Part shown: in pieces, positions 35,124 to 44,840 of the stretch
Layout: each line of letters opens with the position of its first letter
Position numbering within the stretch: position 1 is the stretch's first letter
Assembly (NCBI GenBank): GCA_963422465.1
Contig: OY730170.1
Coordinates: 3,820,379 to 3,884,378 of the forward strand
Direction of reading: 5' to 3'
From: Lichina pygmaea
Taxonomy: Eukaryota; Ascomycota; Lichinomycetes; Lichinales; Lichinaceae
DNA length: 64,000 bases
Notes under the pieces: generated by a model
Database searches by the model: none
The model's input: the letters and a program-made list of their open reading frames with translations, nothing else
What the model was told of the DNA's origin: nothing
Made by a program: the position numbers and the translations under genes

Positions 35124-35319
35124 GCTGGTCGCGGCCCGCCCGATGGACTTGTTCAGTCCTCGGTTTATCATGAGGTTTTTGAAGCCTGGCATGATCTCGG
35201 CAGTCGAGTTGAGCTGGATGATCAGGCACTCATCGCAGCCCGCCCAATGGGCTTGCTCGATCTCCGGCTTATTATGAGATCTCTGAAATCTGGCATGATT
35301 CCACCAGCCAGGTCCAGCT
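35124..35319. repeat. 104-bp diverged tandem duplication
   Basis: The segments 35124-35215 and 35228-35319 align through TCGCRGCCCGCCCRATGG and TATYATGAG. On the minus strand both encode related peptides (IMPDFRDLIISRRSSKPIGRAA and IMPGFKNLMINRGLNKSIGRAA). Confidence 0.8.
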
Positions 35320-36850
35320 CGAAGGTGGGATAACGGAATTGTCTACCACTGGCTCTCCGACCAAAAGTCAGATCAACTTGTGAGTTCCCGAGTTCCAAGA
35401 AAAACCTTACCGACAGTCTCGTTCTGACAGGATTTGTATTTGGTAGGAAGCAAATCATAGACGTACGAAGTTTTCACCGTGAACATTGAGATGTGATCAA
35501 CAGAAAAATATCCACCGATAACAGCACTGTCCAAACCAACTGCATAGGCTGTGCATGGATGGTAGTACCGCAGAAGATGGAGTGGATGTCGCGGTGGACG
35601 GCTGGGCGGACGGCAAGATTGTCCTACTCGCGGCTATGGCGAGTCGTCCGTCCCTGCAGTGGGACATCAACCAGACGATGACCCTACACGACCTTGAGTC
35701 AACAAATATCCCACTCACACCGTTGTTTCTTCCAGATATCTAGACAACATCGGATCTTGTTTTATTTGGAGATTCACCTACGGCGTCTTTTATGAAGATG
35801 GACCGCTCAGCTTGTTGTCCTCCAAGGAAATCGCAGGCTTGGTGGATGTGGGGTGAAAAGTAAGTCTGCCCACACGTGGGGTGTTGTTGGGATGATGTGA
35901 TAGACAGATTGGGGAGTTCCATCAAGGGACATGTTCCACGAGGGAGATTTAAATATTTGGTGCAGCGATTTGAATTTTCACGTGTTCAAAATACAAGCAA
36001 GCATGATATAACTAGTTTACTATTCACCACCATAGCTTTTTTTTCATGCTTTCCGGCTTCTTCTGTCACCATGCGTCACTTCCCAAGCAAACGGAAAAGA
36101 ATGTTCTACCCTGTCCAGGATCGAGTTCGGTGAAAAACAAAGACCGAGACAGTGACGGTGACGTCGAACAGGCGCTCTGCTCGTCGACGGCAACTCGTTT
36201 AAGGACAAGCCAAACTATGTGGAGATTACTTCTTGCCTCCAGAAGCCCCTGCATAGCGGCCCGCAGTGTTTCTAGACGTGGAGCCGGCGCCGATCATCAA
36301 CACAACGTCTGAGGCGCCTTTCAAATATCAGGATTGTAGCGTCGGAGGATGAGAAAACCCCAAGCCTGATAAATGGTGGATTACTGCCTTGGCGTGTACA
36401 AGGGAATGATAGCAAACCTGCGTATGAAGTGGGCAGAGCTGGTGAGTGCGTCACATTGAGCACGGGCTTATATCGACGTCTTCTCCTAGCCCTTGAGGAA
36501 TGGCCATGCAATCTCACGTCGTCCCGCAGGTCCATAGCTCGAACCTGCAGGGACTGAATGTATGCCAGAGCGAGCTAGTCGACTTACAAAGATCTTTGAA
36601 GTACATCGCAATGGAGTCCGGGAGTGCCAAGTGGGCCTTCTTCTCGATGGCCTCCTCCAGATCTATTCCGGAAATGCTCCGAGCACGGCAGCCGCGCTGC
36701 TATCAAACGTCTGCAGAGATGCGCTATGGCCCCTCTCGGTACGAACGGTACCCTTTTGGCAGACCAGAACACCAAGACTCTTCACGCTCTCAAGTCGATT
36801 GGTATCGCAGGCTGACGCTCTGTAAAGGCATCTAGCAGGAAGAAGCGGGC

Positions 36851-37408
36851 TTGCTCGGAACCGGTGAATGCCGGCAGATGTGAACCAAAACGCCGGCAGA
36901 AGCGGCGAAATTTTCCATCAGTCTGCCTCTCATGCTTCCTCGAAGCCGAGAGAGTGGAGCCTTTCGGATCCAGATCTTTATAGCTAGGGGTTTGGTCTGA
37001 TTCTACCTGCGCATCACCTACTGTACGTTACCGGTACGTACGTACCGTACCGAAACATCATACGAACTATGGTCGCACGAGCTCGTCAATTGGCAGTCTG
37101 GAGTTCAAGCGAGTGCCAGACCCTTACGTACGTACTGCGCTCTAGACTCTCGGGATGATGCTTGATGGTTGAGGTTGAGGGTTGTCTGTAGCTATAAACC
37201 CAGAGGTACAGAATAGTACGACTGGACATCCTCTTCATACTACGCCTTGTACGTACAGTATGTAGAACAATCGATTCGTTTACAAGAGGGGTTTAAGAAG
37301 CTAGAGGTAGCCCTGACTGTACAAAGTACCGGTATAGCAAAAGAACCCTTCCACGACGCTCTTGCTAATTACATCTAAGCTAGCTTCGAGATCTGCCGGC
37401 CGTCCGAG
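36851..37408. other. Intergenic, GTAC-rich
   Basis: Promoter side of the methyltransferase-like gene, with GTAC clusters at 37020-37052 and 37125-37135. No gene recognised. Confidence 0.5.
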
Positions 37409-38545
37409 ATGGATTACAGTCCAATTACAAGACGGCCACTCCGGCTGTTCGAGCTGGCCGACCAAACCTGGTGCGTTGGATGCCGCCCAGGTCGCCGTGG
37501 TTATCTTGCCTCGACGGGACAGCCTCTCACGGCAAGGCTATCTCAATGCTGATCTATCGAACAACAAAGGTTTCCGCAATACTTGCGCGCCAAGGTGCAA
37601 GAGATCCTGACGCTCTTCTGGACGCATCGCCTCCCTTACATCCAGCCGCAGAGCCCCGCCGAGATCGCCGCCAGGGTCGTTCTCTCAGCCGTGGAGGAAC
37701 TGGGGCGAGAGAACGCTTCCGATGTCGTGGTAGTCGATTTCTGCTCAGGAGGGGGTGGCCCGGTGCCGGCTATCGAGCGGCTGGTCAACGAATGGGGAGG
37801 CAGAGAGTACGGCGACGGAAGGCAGCTGTATTTCGTCATGTCGGACCTCCATCCGCATGTCAGTGCCTGGAAAGAGGCAGCTGCGAAGAGTTCCTCTCTC
37901 GGATATATATCCACGAGCGTCGATGCAGCCGCTCCATCCACAGGGGATTTGGAGAAGGTGATCAGACACCGTCCTTCGACGGCGTTGTCGGCTTCTGCAC
38001 ATCCACCCCGGGTGTTTCGCTTGTTCTGTTTGGCATTCCATCATTTTGATGATGCTCTCGCGCGCAAGGTCCTGCAGGACGCAATGGCAAATGCCGATGG
38101 GTTCGCGTGAGTCTCCCCTCGTTCTGACTGACGCTGAGGTGGGCGCCCTTGCTGACATTGCTCGGTCACCAGCATTCTGGAACTACAGTCGAGGAGTATA
38201 TCAACCATGATCATGATGGCTCTCTTCTTCCCTACGGTATTGCTGGTCATGCCGTTCTGGGCCGCGTCATTGAAGCTCTGGTTGTTGCTCTTCACTTACT
38301 TCCTACCTATCCTGCCATTTACGTTGGTCTTTGACGGCGTGGTCAGCGCACTTCGCACTCGGACGCCGGATGAGATAGTGCAGTTGATATACGGCAAAGC
38401 CGCTTCCTTCGCTGGAGCTAGTGCTGGTACACCCAGGAGGTACAAGCGTGGACGGTGGACCTTTGACGCGGGCTTGGAAATGCACACCTGGCCTGTCGGT
38501 TACTTGAATTGGTTTGTTGGGAAGAAGGTCGAAGGGTCGGCTTGA
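37409..38545 (+). CDS. Fungal SAM-methyltransferase-like membrane protein
   Basis: Exons 37409-37470, 37570-38106 and 38173-38545 give 323 residues with matching phases. The N-terminus (PLRLFELADQTWFPQYLRAK) spans the first junction. A Rossmann-like region follows: VVVVDFCSGGGGPVPAIE at about 65-85 resembles a SAM-binding glycine loop, and FVMSDLHPHVSAW and FRLFCLAFHHFDDALAR come next. The C-terminal third has two or three hydrophobic spans (MIMMALFFPTVLLVMPFW, LWLLLFTYFLPILPFTLVF) and the motif SALRTRTPDE. This domain order is conserved in filamentous fungi but, to my knowledge, uncharacterised. Catalytic activity is inferred only from the glycine-rich motif. Confidence 0.8.
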
Positions 38546-39906
38546 CCCCACAGATCAACACATCAGACTTGTCTGGTCAGGAACACTATCGTCCGATGAC
38601 ACTTGTTTTGTTCAGTGACGACCGGAGGGATACTTGCGTTCTCACACACTAGCACCGCTATGGGAGACTGTCAGCAGTTTCCTGCTTCACAATACTGGTA
38701 AGCCTCATCTCTCATGTCTCTGAAATCTGCACTTGCTGACACAAAAAGGGTACATCTGATCGTACATGGCCTCATAGTCTGGCTCCTTTATTTCAAACAA
38801 CTCAGCAAACCCCATTTGTATACTCTGGCATGATAACATCATCAACTTTACTAGTCTATTATCAGTGCCTAGAGGTGAGTGGTCCTATTTCTCCCTGTAC
38901 CTTGAACATGTCCTTCAACAGTCTATACCATGTACTGTACTTGACCTCGCACTTCTGTCGACATCTAGAAGACATCATCTACCCCTCCAGCATCAAACCT
39001 CTTTAGATACTTCTGTTAGTCTGTTGCGGTACAGTAAATGTGGTAGGTGGCAGTACTGTCTTCTCCGTCCTCTATTCAATTTGCTCCACCCACTCCCCAA
39101 TCTATTATCTTTCTGATTATCGCAGCCTCTTGTAGCACAGACAAATCAGATATCCCACAACAGACATAACACAGCACCTGAGGACCAGCATCCTCAAAGG
39201 ATGCAGATCAAGATGGAGTAGCATCACAAAGTTGACAAGATTCGATTGTTCCCCCTTCTCATAAGATCACGTCGTGGGCATAGTGAGCCCGCTAAGTGGT
39301 AGCAACACTAGCGGGCCCGCCAAGGGAGGTCAAGGAACCCTCTTCGTACAGGATACTTCTCGCGTCTACCAACAGTGCGGAGTTTACAATTGGGTTACGT
39401 GAAGTCATATACGTACGTATTACATGTCTGATTACTGCGAACAACAAACTTCTGATAAGCTACACAAATCTCTTTCGTGAGCTACGAATATGCTTCTGTT
39501 GGGTGGAACCGAAAGGACCGGGCTCGACACCAGCTTCTGTGTGGATCCAAGCTAAGTTGGCCTATGAAACCGTACAGCGGCTCTCATCAAAACTACTCGT
39601 AAGCCTGATCTGTGAGTGTTTCGTCTGCGCTGCGAGGCTTACGTACTCTACTTCCGTAGAGTACCGTACGAGGTACAGTCGGTGGCTCCTACGCTGTTAT
39701 CCGTGCTGCAAGCGTGGCACTCTGGAACAGATCTCCGGACGTGCTGGAGGAGGGTGCAGCATGAAGCAGCATGGGTACAAAGGTACGCACGACCCAGCCA
39801 TCCGGCGATGCCACCTTCCTGGGGCAATGCTCGAGGCAGATCTTCACAAATCTCCCGGCGTACTAGGCCCACACGCTAGGGTACCGGTACGGAGTCGAGG
39901 GGCTGC
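38546..39906. other. Intergenic
   Basis: AT-richer region before the transposon. GTAC words near 39410 and 39885. A 204-codon plus-strand frame at 39296-39910 has no recognisable domain and a composition typical of chance. Confidence 0.45.
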
Positions 39907-39911
39907 ATGAG

Positions 39912-39961
39912 TACGGCGGACGATAGCTGAGACTCCGACAAAACTCCGACCGAAAAATTTT
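39912..39961 (+). repeat. Left terminal inverted repeat
   Basis: About 50 bp, pairing with 41881-41931 apart from one base of length in an A run. Preceded by target-site copy ATGAG. Confidence 0.93.
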
Positions 39962-40012
39962 CCCGTAGAGTAGAGGATCTGTCTATCGTGTCACACTATC
40001 TATCCACCAACA

Positions 40013-40438
40013 ATGCCTCGACCGAGAGTGGATCTCGACCTATACAGGGCTCAGATCACTGAGCTCTATCAGCAGGGCCAATCTTCAAGTAATCTTGCGA
40101 CGTACCTTACCCAGAACCACAATGTAACAGTCACCTCTCGCACGATTGAACGACGACTTCAAGAATGGAGTCAGTCAAAGCAAACCCGGACTGAGGATAC
40201 TCCTCTACTTCGTGCACGTATTGCTATTCTTATCTTTGAATCCTACCTTAACGATAAGGAAGTGTTGGAGGTTCTCCAAGATGAAGGGTACTCAGTAAGT
40301 GAGTATGGACTTGTACGACTCCGCAAGGACAAAGGTATCATCTATCGCAGAGAAAAAGATGATGAGAGGGAAGATGTACGACTTCGGAAGATTGTACAAG
40401 AAGAGTTAGATAAGGGGGTTATCCAAGGATTTGGTTGA
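40013..40438 (+). CDS. Transposase N-terminal part (helix-turn-helix)
   Basis: 141 residues starting MPRPRVDLDLYRAQITELYQ. The next portion, SSNLATYLTQNHNVTVTSRT followed by IERRLQEW, has the look of the DNA-binding N-terminus found ahead of an integrase-like core in fungal transposase proteins. A second helical region (EVLQDEGYSVSEYGLVRLRK) follows. The frame ends at 40438, before the catalytic region, which resumes at 40888. The gap may be an intron or an insertion. Confidence 0.7.
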   Translation: MPRPRVDLDLYRAQITELYQQGQSSSNLATYLTQNHNVTVTSRTIERRLQEWSQSKQTRTEDTPLLRARIAILIFESYLNDKEVLEVLQDEGYSVSEYGLVRLRKDKGIIYRREKDDEREDVRLRKIVQEELDKGVIQGFG

Positions 40439-40540
40439 GGATACCTACATGTGTGGTTTCACTCTCAGGGCTGTATAGCAGCAAGGTTTGTACATGTGAA
40501 CCGGCAACCAGCCGGGGAATGAGTGTCTTGATTGATCTTG

Positions 40541-40650
40541 CTAACTTCTCTCAAATCTAGGAGCGACGACCAGAAGGAGAAAACTCTGCACACCGTCACA
40601 TGCAGACAAACAATTTAGCTATCACTCAGGGGGAGGCTGATCTCTGAACC
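40541..40650 (+). mobile_element. LINE 5' fragment inside the DNA transposon
   Basis: The segment AAATCTAGGAGCGACGACC... through GAAAACTCTGCA and CTCAGGGGGAGGC is similar (roughly three bases in four) to the start of the LINE relic at 10290-10190 on the opposite strand. It covers the ORF1 start region only. It is either nested in the transposon or was captured by it. Confidence 0.6.
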
Positions 40651-40887
40651 CCTGCAAATCCTTGGGCTATCGACTCCCTGTCGAGTCCCTGGTTGACACC
40701 AATATACAGTGAGAATTCTCTTCTCTCACGTGAACTTGGCTCTAGCAGCGAGCGAGGACTGGTCTTCTCACTCCTCCGGCTGACAGTACAATACTATAGT
40801 CTACTTCTATACTTGGTCTATACCAGTACTCAATAAACATCTACTAATAGACTATACTATCTATGGAATAGAGACTGTCTTTTCAGT

Positions 40888-41343
40888 GTGGTGAAAGAGC
40901 TACACCCGGCTGGAGTTGCAGCTTGTATAAAGGATCTCCAACATCACTGTGGGGAGTACATTGTGCCTGGACCAGATTTTCTCTGGTCTGTTGATAGCTA
41001 TTGCAAGCTTGTCAACTACGGGTTTGAGATCTACGCAGCCATTGACACATATTCTCACTATATTGTCTGGCTGTATGTTGGTATCAGTGCTTGTACAAGT
41101 GTCAGTGTTCTTCGACAATATCTGGATACTGTCTACTATATCCAGAAGTTTCCTCAGTACCTGCAGTCTGATTGTGGTCAAGAAACCCCTCTCTGTGCAA
41201 ATGCACATTACGCTCTTCAGTCTTCCAGTTCGTACAACACTGAGCCAGTTCAGTTCCAAGATTGCTACTTCTACAGTACAGTGAAAGAAGTTGAAGCAGG
41301 AACTCTAGGTAAGTATGATCATTGTTTTATTGACTATACTTAA
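40888..41343 (+). pseudogene. Transposase integrase-like core, partial
   Basis: About 150 codons, without an ATG at the start, reading ELHPAGVAACIKDLQHHCGE then YIVPGPDFLWSVDSYCKLVN and YGFEIYAAIDTYSHYIVWLY. This is the pattern of an integrase-type DDE core: a first catalytic Asp in WSVDSY, a second in QSDCGQET about 60 residues on. The segment that normally precedes it is absent. A GTAAGT at 41309 could be a donor, so the true C-terminus may differ. Broken or split relative to a full transposase. Confidence 0.7.
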
Positions 41344-41687
41344 GAGGAACCTTGGTTATACAACCACTTCGAGTAGCAGTCTCCTTCATCTGCTTCTCTT
41401 TTTTCCTGCTCCTCTCTTATCTTCTTCTGATTCTCAAGATTCTCTGATAGCGAGCATCGAGCTGCGTGATCTTTTCGCTTACAACTTCCAAAGGTATTCG
41501 AGAACCAGCCTTGAGCTGTACGACACTCGGCAAATATCCCCTGTCCTTTGGCACACTGTCGGCATGGAAGGGTGTTGAGACTACTCCGTGACTGGATGAG
41601 CAGGCCTTCAACAATCCGGAGATCTTGGTGGGATTGAGGTAGTGTGGCCTGGGGGCGGAGAAGAGGATTATGACCAGGCAGAGCCAT
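41340..41687 (-). CDS. Cysteine-rich ORF carried by the transposon, DUF3716-like
   Basis: 115 residues convergent to the transposase; the two frames share the palindrome TTAA at their stops. The centre reads PCRQCAKGQGIFAEC, then GSCKRKDHAARCSL. This resembles the fungal DUF3716 zinc-cysteine module (CxxC, a GxGxF-type turn, then further Cys and a final RCS). One usual Cys appears to be absent. A charged tail (NLENQKKIREEQEKREADEG) follows. The ORF may be a captured host gene or a real second protein of the element. Family assignment is from pattern memory only. Confidence 0.5.
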   Translation of the reverse strand: MALPGHNPLLRPQATLPQSHQDLRIVEGLLIQSRSSLNTLPCRQCAKGQGIFAECRTAQGWFSNTFGSCKRKDHAARCSLSENLENQKKIREEQEKREADEGDCYSKWLYNQGSS

Positions 41688-41880
41688 GAGATTTGGGTGT
41701 TCGCCATGAGTTAGGAATCGACGGAGCTACCATACAAGCAACTGTTGAACTGTTTTCTTTATTATACAAATGCTTGTACTTACCAGCTTGCCTGCACACT
41801 GTACTCGTCCATCGATAATTGCAAGACTGTCGGTCGTCTCTCGTTGCTGCTGAAGCTGGTCCATCGTGGTGATGTGCTGG

Positions 41881-41931
41881 AAAATTTTTTCGGTCGGAGT
41901 TTTGTCGGAGTCTCAGCTATCGTCCGCCGTA
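41881..41931 (-). repeat. Right terminal inverted repeat
   Basis: Inverted copy of the left end; followed by target-site copy ATGAG at 41932-41936. Confidence 0.93.
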
Positions 41932-41936
41932 ATGAG

Positions 41937-42846
41937 TACAGCAGCATTGACAAAACTCCTATAGTGACATAATGTAATCGATAACAGCCTCTTCTTCATC
42001 CCGTACTCCGTATGCCCGGGATTCCAAAGCAAGGTTCGACCTCGTTCACGCGACGCGGAGTACGCGAAACCCCTCGCTAGAAGCACTTGCTGTATGCTTG
42101 GAACCTGCGGCTGAAGTCGTATAGCGGCAATAGCAGCATGATCAAAGTCACATCATGTCCGTGCGAGCTGCTGTGCTGTTTTCAGATTCCGGATTCATTC
42201 CGATCTCCATGGCCAATTTCCATGTCCGTACTGCTCCCGGTACGATGACGCCAAAGCTGCCTTAGGTATCTCCGTCTTTACCTGGTACGGTAGAGCTAAA
42301 ACTCTCCGAGGACAGAGTCAGGTCTTTGACCACCAAAGCCCAAGAATAGCTGTGGCCTTTGCCATCATCTTTAACATCGTCCTTTCTCCAGGTTTGAGTT
42401 TCTCGTATCACTCATGAAGACCGGGCTTGAAGCTTCTACATTGTTGTCGAGACTTCACTATGACGAAGCTTTCAACGGCTCTCACGAAGGATAACGTCAA
42501 ATCGACTGCTATAAACAGAGTAAGTTACGAGGGTCAGAACTCAGAATCTCCATGCATCCAGTAGTGGCCAATATCGATCAGTGCTCAGTACAGATGAGAG
42601 TTCCGCGAGAGAGCGTTCATGAATAAGGCCCTTGATTGACACCAGGCCACCGTGTCACTGGAGACGTCTAAGTTCCGGTCTCGTACGTGTTTACCCGCCA
42701 CGCGGGCATACAAGCTCCAAGTGGGACTCGTTAGCTGTCCCAGGTGAATACAAGAGGCTCTAGACAAATAAAGCCCTCTGGTATCCCTGTGATGAGGCCC
42801 ATTGATCAAGTAGTTCTGTGGGGCCAGCTCAATGTCTCCATGAGCG
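41937..42846. other. Intergenic
   Basis: Between the transposon and the secreted-protein gene. No gene, RNA or clear repeat recognised. Confidence 0.5.
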
Positions 42847-43822
42847 ATGGTTGGGTTGAAACACGTCGGTGTCGTCATTGCTTTGTGGGCATGTAATGTG
42901 CTAGGGACACCTCCAGAATACCAAAGGAGAGAAAAGAGCTTCGTGAACCTCGGAGAAAAGGCAGCCGAGATCGAATATCCATTTGACCCTTTTGACTACG
43001 GAACAGATGTGGGAGACTGTGTCTGTCAGAAAAGTTTTCAAGTGAGCATCGCCACGTTGCGGCCTTCGCCAGACTACTTATCGTCAAGAGACTAACATCT
43101 ATTTCAGCTCAAACCAGTTGGGGCGAGGGAGGATCAAGAACTTCTCGACGACTGGCTAGAAGAATGCGTGGCCTCGGTGAAACCAAGAGCGCTTTCCTCC
43201 GGCGGCGAGTCTCACAACCCTGATTTTCGTTCAATGATCCAAACCGACTTGGTCCAGAGGGGATTAGCATTCGCCGAGTGTACATGTGGACGTAAAATAG
43301 AGGTAACGTGCAGGGCCAGTCAGCCGGCCACAACGATGCCACTTTCCGACTGTCCCATCTCCCAAGCCTCGCCAAAGGTCGATGAAGCTGATCATGCTTT
43401 TGCGCCTCTAGAGAATGCAAAGGGGCCAAGAAATCACTCGGGATTATGAAGTGGTCGTCCATCGACACTGCCGCGAAAAAATCGCGGAGTGGCGTCTCCT
43501 CGCAAATATGATCCTACCGTGGTCAGAGGAAGGAAGCCAGCCCGCCCGCGAACGGATCCGAAGAGAAATCCCCGTGCGAGTCCCCAAGAGTCCTTGGAAA
43601 AGAACAAACCAAAAGAACCGAGGACGAAAACCCCCAGACACTTTCAGCTCGTCACGTCAGGAAGCCGGGACGCCACTTGGCTCAAGGCAGGGAATTGCCT
43701 TTTGGCAACGCTTTTTGGAACACGTGCCAGGCTACTTCGATTCGCCACCCGACGAGCATCAGCGGGTACGAAGTCGACCGAAGATGTTTGGCGGGGGGCG
43801 TCCTGCCACTGGACGGGGCTTT

Positions 43823-43825
<3 letters not shown>
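42847..43825 (+). CDS. Secreted protein candidate, Cys-containing
   Basis: Exons 42847-43041, 43108-43302 and 43412-43825, all phase 0, give 267 residues. A signal peptide is evident (MVGLKHVGVVIALWACNVLG, then TPPEYQRR). The mature part holds paired Cys motifs (DCVCQKSF, ECTCGRK) plus single Cys in LEECVA and HRHCRE, then a basic, Pro/Arg-rich tail (about 170-267). I recognise no domain; effector-like or wall-associated roles are only inference. The gene lies between a DNA transposon and a GA microsatellite, so it sits in an accessory-looking pocket. The last exon is the least certain. Confidence 0.6.

Positions 43826-43875
<50 letters not shown>
43824..43875. repeat. (GA)n microsatellite
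   Basis: About 25 GA units just after the secreted-protein stop codon. Confidence 0.95.
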
Positions 43876-43880
<5 letters not shown>

Positions 43881-44840
43881 GGGATTGCCATGGCAACGGC
43901 CATTCTTTTCACTTCGGGATACGACTACCCCTAATTTCCTAAATAATTATCGTGATAGCGAGTTTGAGCATCGAGGCTAACATCCAAAAGGACGTCTGTT
44001 CCATCTACTTCGCGGGCAAGCCCCTGAGCTCTCCTTGCCCTTTTCACACCTGTGAGCTTGTCCACTTTGCTCCTCATTGTCCTCGTATATTGTAACCTGG
44101 TGTCTGGCTTGAATCCTTGTTCTCTTTCCCTCCCCTCCTCCGTGTTCTGCTCTGCTCTGCGCTGCGTTGCTGTGATATTTCTGCTCGTAATCGCTGTAAC
44201 TTGATACACACATCGTCGAAGACGACTGCAAACTCTATCGAACACATCGAACCCATAAACCGAACGACAAACAACGAACAAGAACACCCAACAGCCATTC
44301 AGTTCCGATTCCACTTCTTTCGCCCACGACATTCTCCATCCTTGTACGTAAAACCCAAATGAGGCACGGGGGAGGAGGTTTCCTGCTCTAGTCAGGGAGG
44401 TGTTGTTTACTTTGTAACATTGTTGGTCTCGTACGTCTGCAGTAGACTGCTCTGCCGGACTGGCTCTGCTGGGAAAGAAGAATATGGGAAGGAGAAAGGG
44501 AATATGTATGAAAGCAGAAAACAGAGGAAGAAGAGAAAGAAGGGAAGGAAGAGAGTAAAGAAAAGGGAAAAAAAAAGAGAGCGTGAGAGGGATGACGACA
44601 GGCAAAGGAAAAAAGACGCAGAAAGAATGCAGTGCACTACGTAGCTCCGGCTGGGCACTCTCAGAAAGGAGTCTATGTGAATGCCCACTTGCGACTCTCC
44701 CATGCCCCTCTCCGTCTCTTCTGTATCCCACGCCATGGTTCCCCGGAGCCTTTGCGAGAAGAGTGCTCTCCACTTGCTCATGATCATCGTTCTGATTCCG
44801 AGGGTCGAGATCCCAAGAGTCCCTTGCCCTGGGATGCGCT
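43876..44840. other. Intergenic
   Basis: 3' flanks of two convergent genes. A purine-rich stretch at 44470-44630. No gene recognised. Confidence 0.5.

Larger units (their letters stand above)
33200..36850. other. Gene-poor, AT-richer accessory segment
   Basis: About 3.6 kb with lower GC than its flanks and no recognised gene. It holds a TATA-like word (near 33465), two perfect hairpins, a 32-bp tandem repeat and a 104-bp duplication. Several long minus-strand frames (34919-34041, 35192-34947, 35458-35222 and 33844-33572) have no domain I know. The words GCCGGCAGATG and AGATCTTTATAG both occur, in the same order, near 33380-33403 and 36870-36990, so the segment may be a worn mobile element with related ends. 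Confidence 0.4.
39912..41931 (+). mobile_element. TIR DNA transposon with integrase-like transposase, 2,020 bp
   Basis: Both ends are present. The left end starts TACGGCGGACGATAGCTGAG. Its first 46 bases are matched exactly, inverted, at the right end (41931 leftwards), and the match continues past a one-base length difference in an A run. The 5-bp target duplication ATGAG lies at 39907-39911 and 41932-41936. Inside are the N-terminal helix-turn-helix part of a transposase (40013-40438), a foreign-looking segment with a LINE fragment (about 40540-40650), the integrase-like core (40888-41343), and a convergent cysteine-rich ORF (41687-41340). The transposase middle is missing, so this copy is probably non-autonomous, but near-identical ends suggest recent movement. 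I cannot name the superfamily with certainty. Confidence 0.88.

Noticed and set aside
39296-39910. 204-codon frame before the transposon
   Set aside because: No domain, no plausible promoter context, composition like random sequence.
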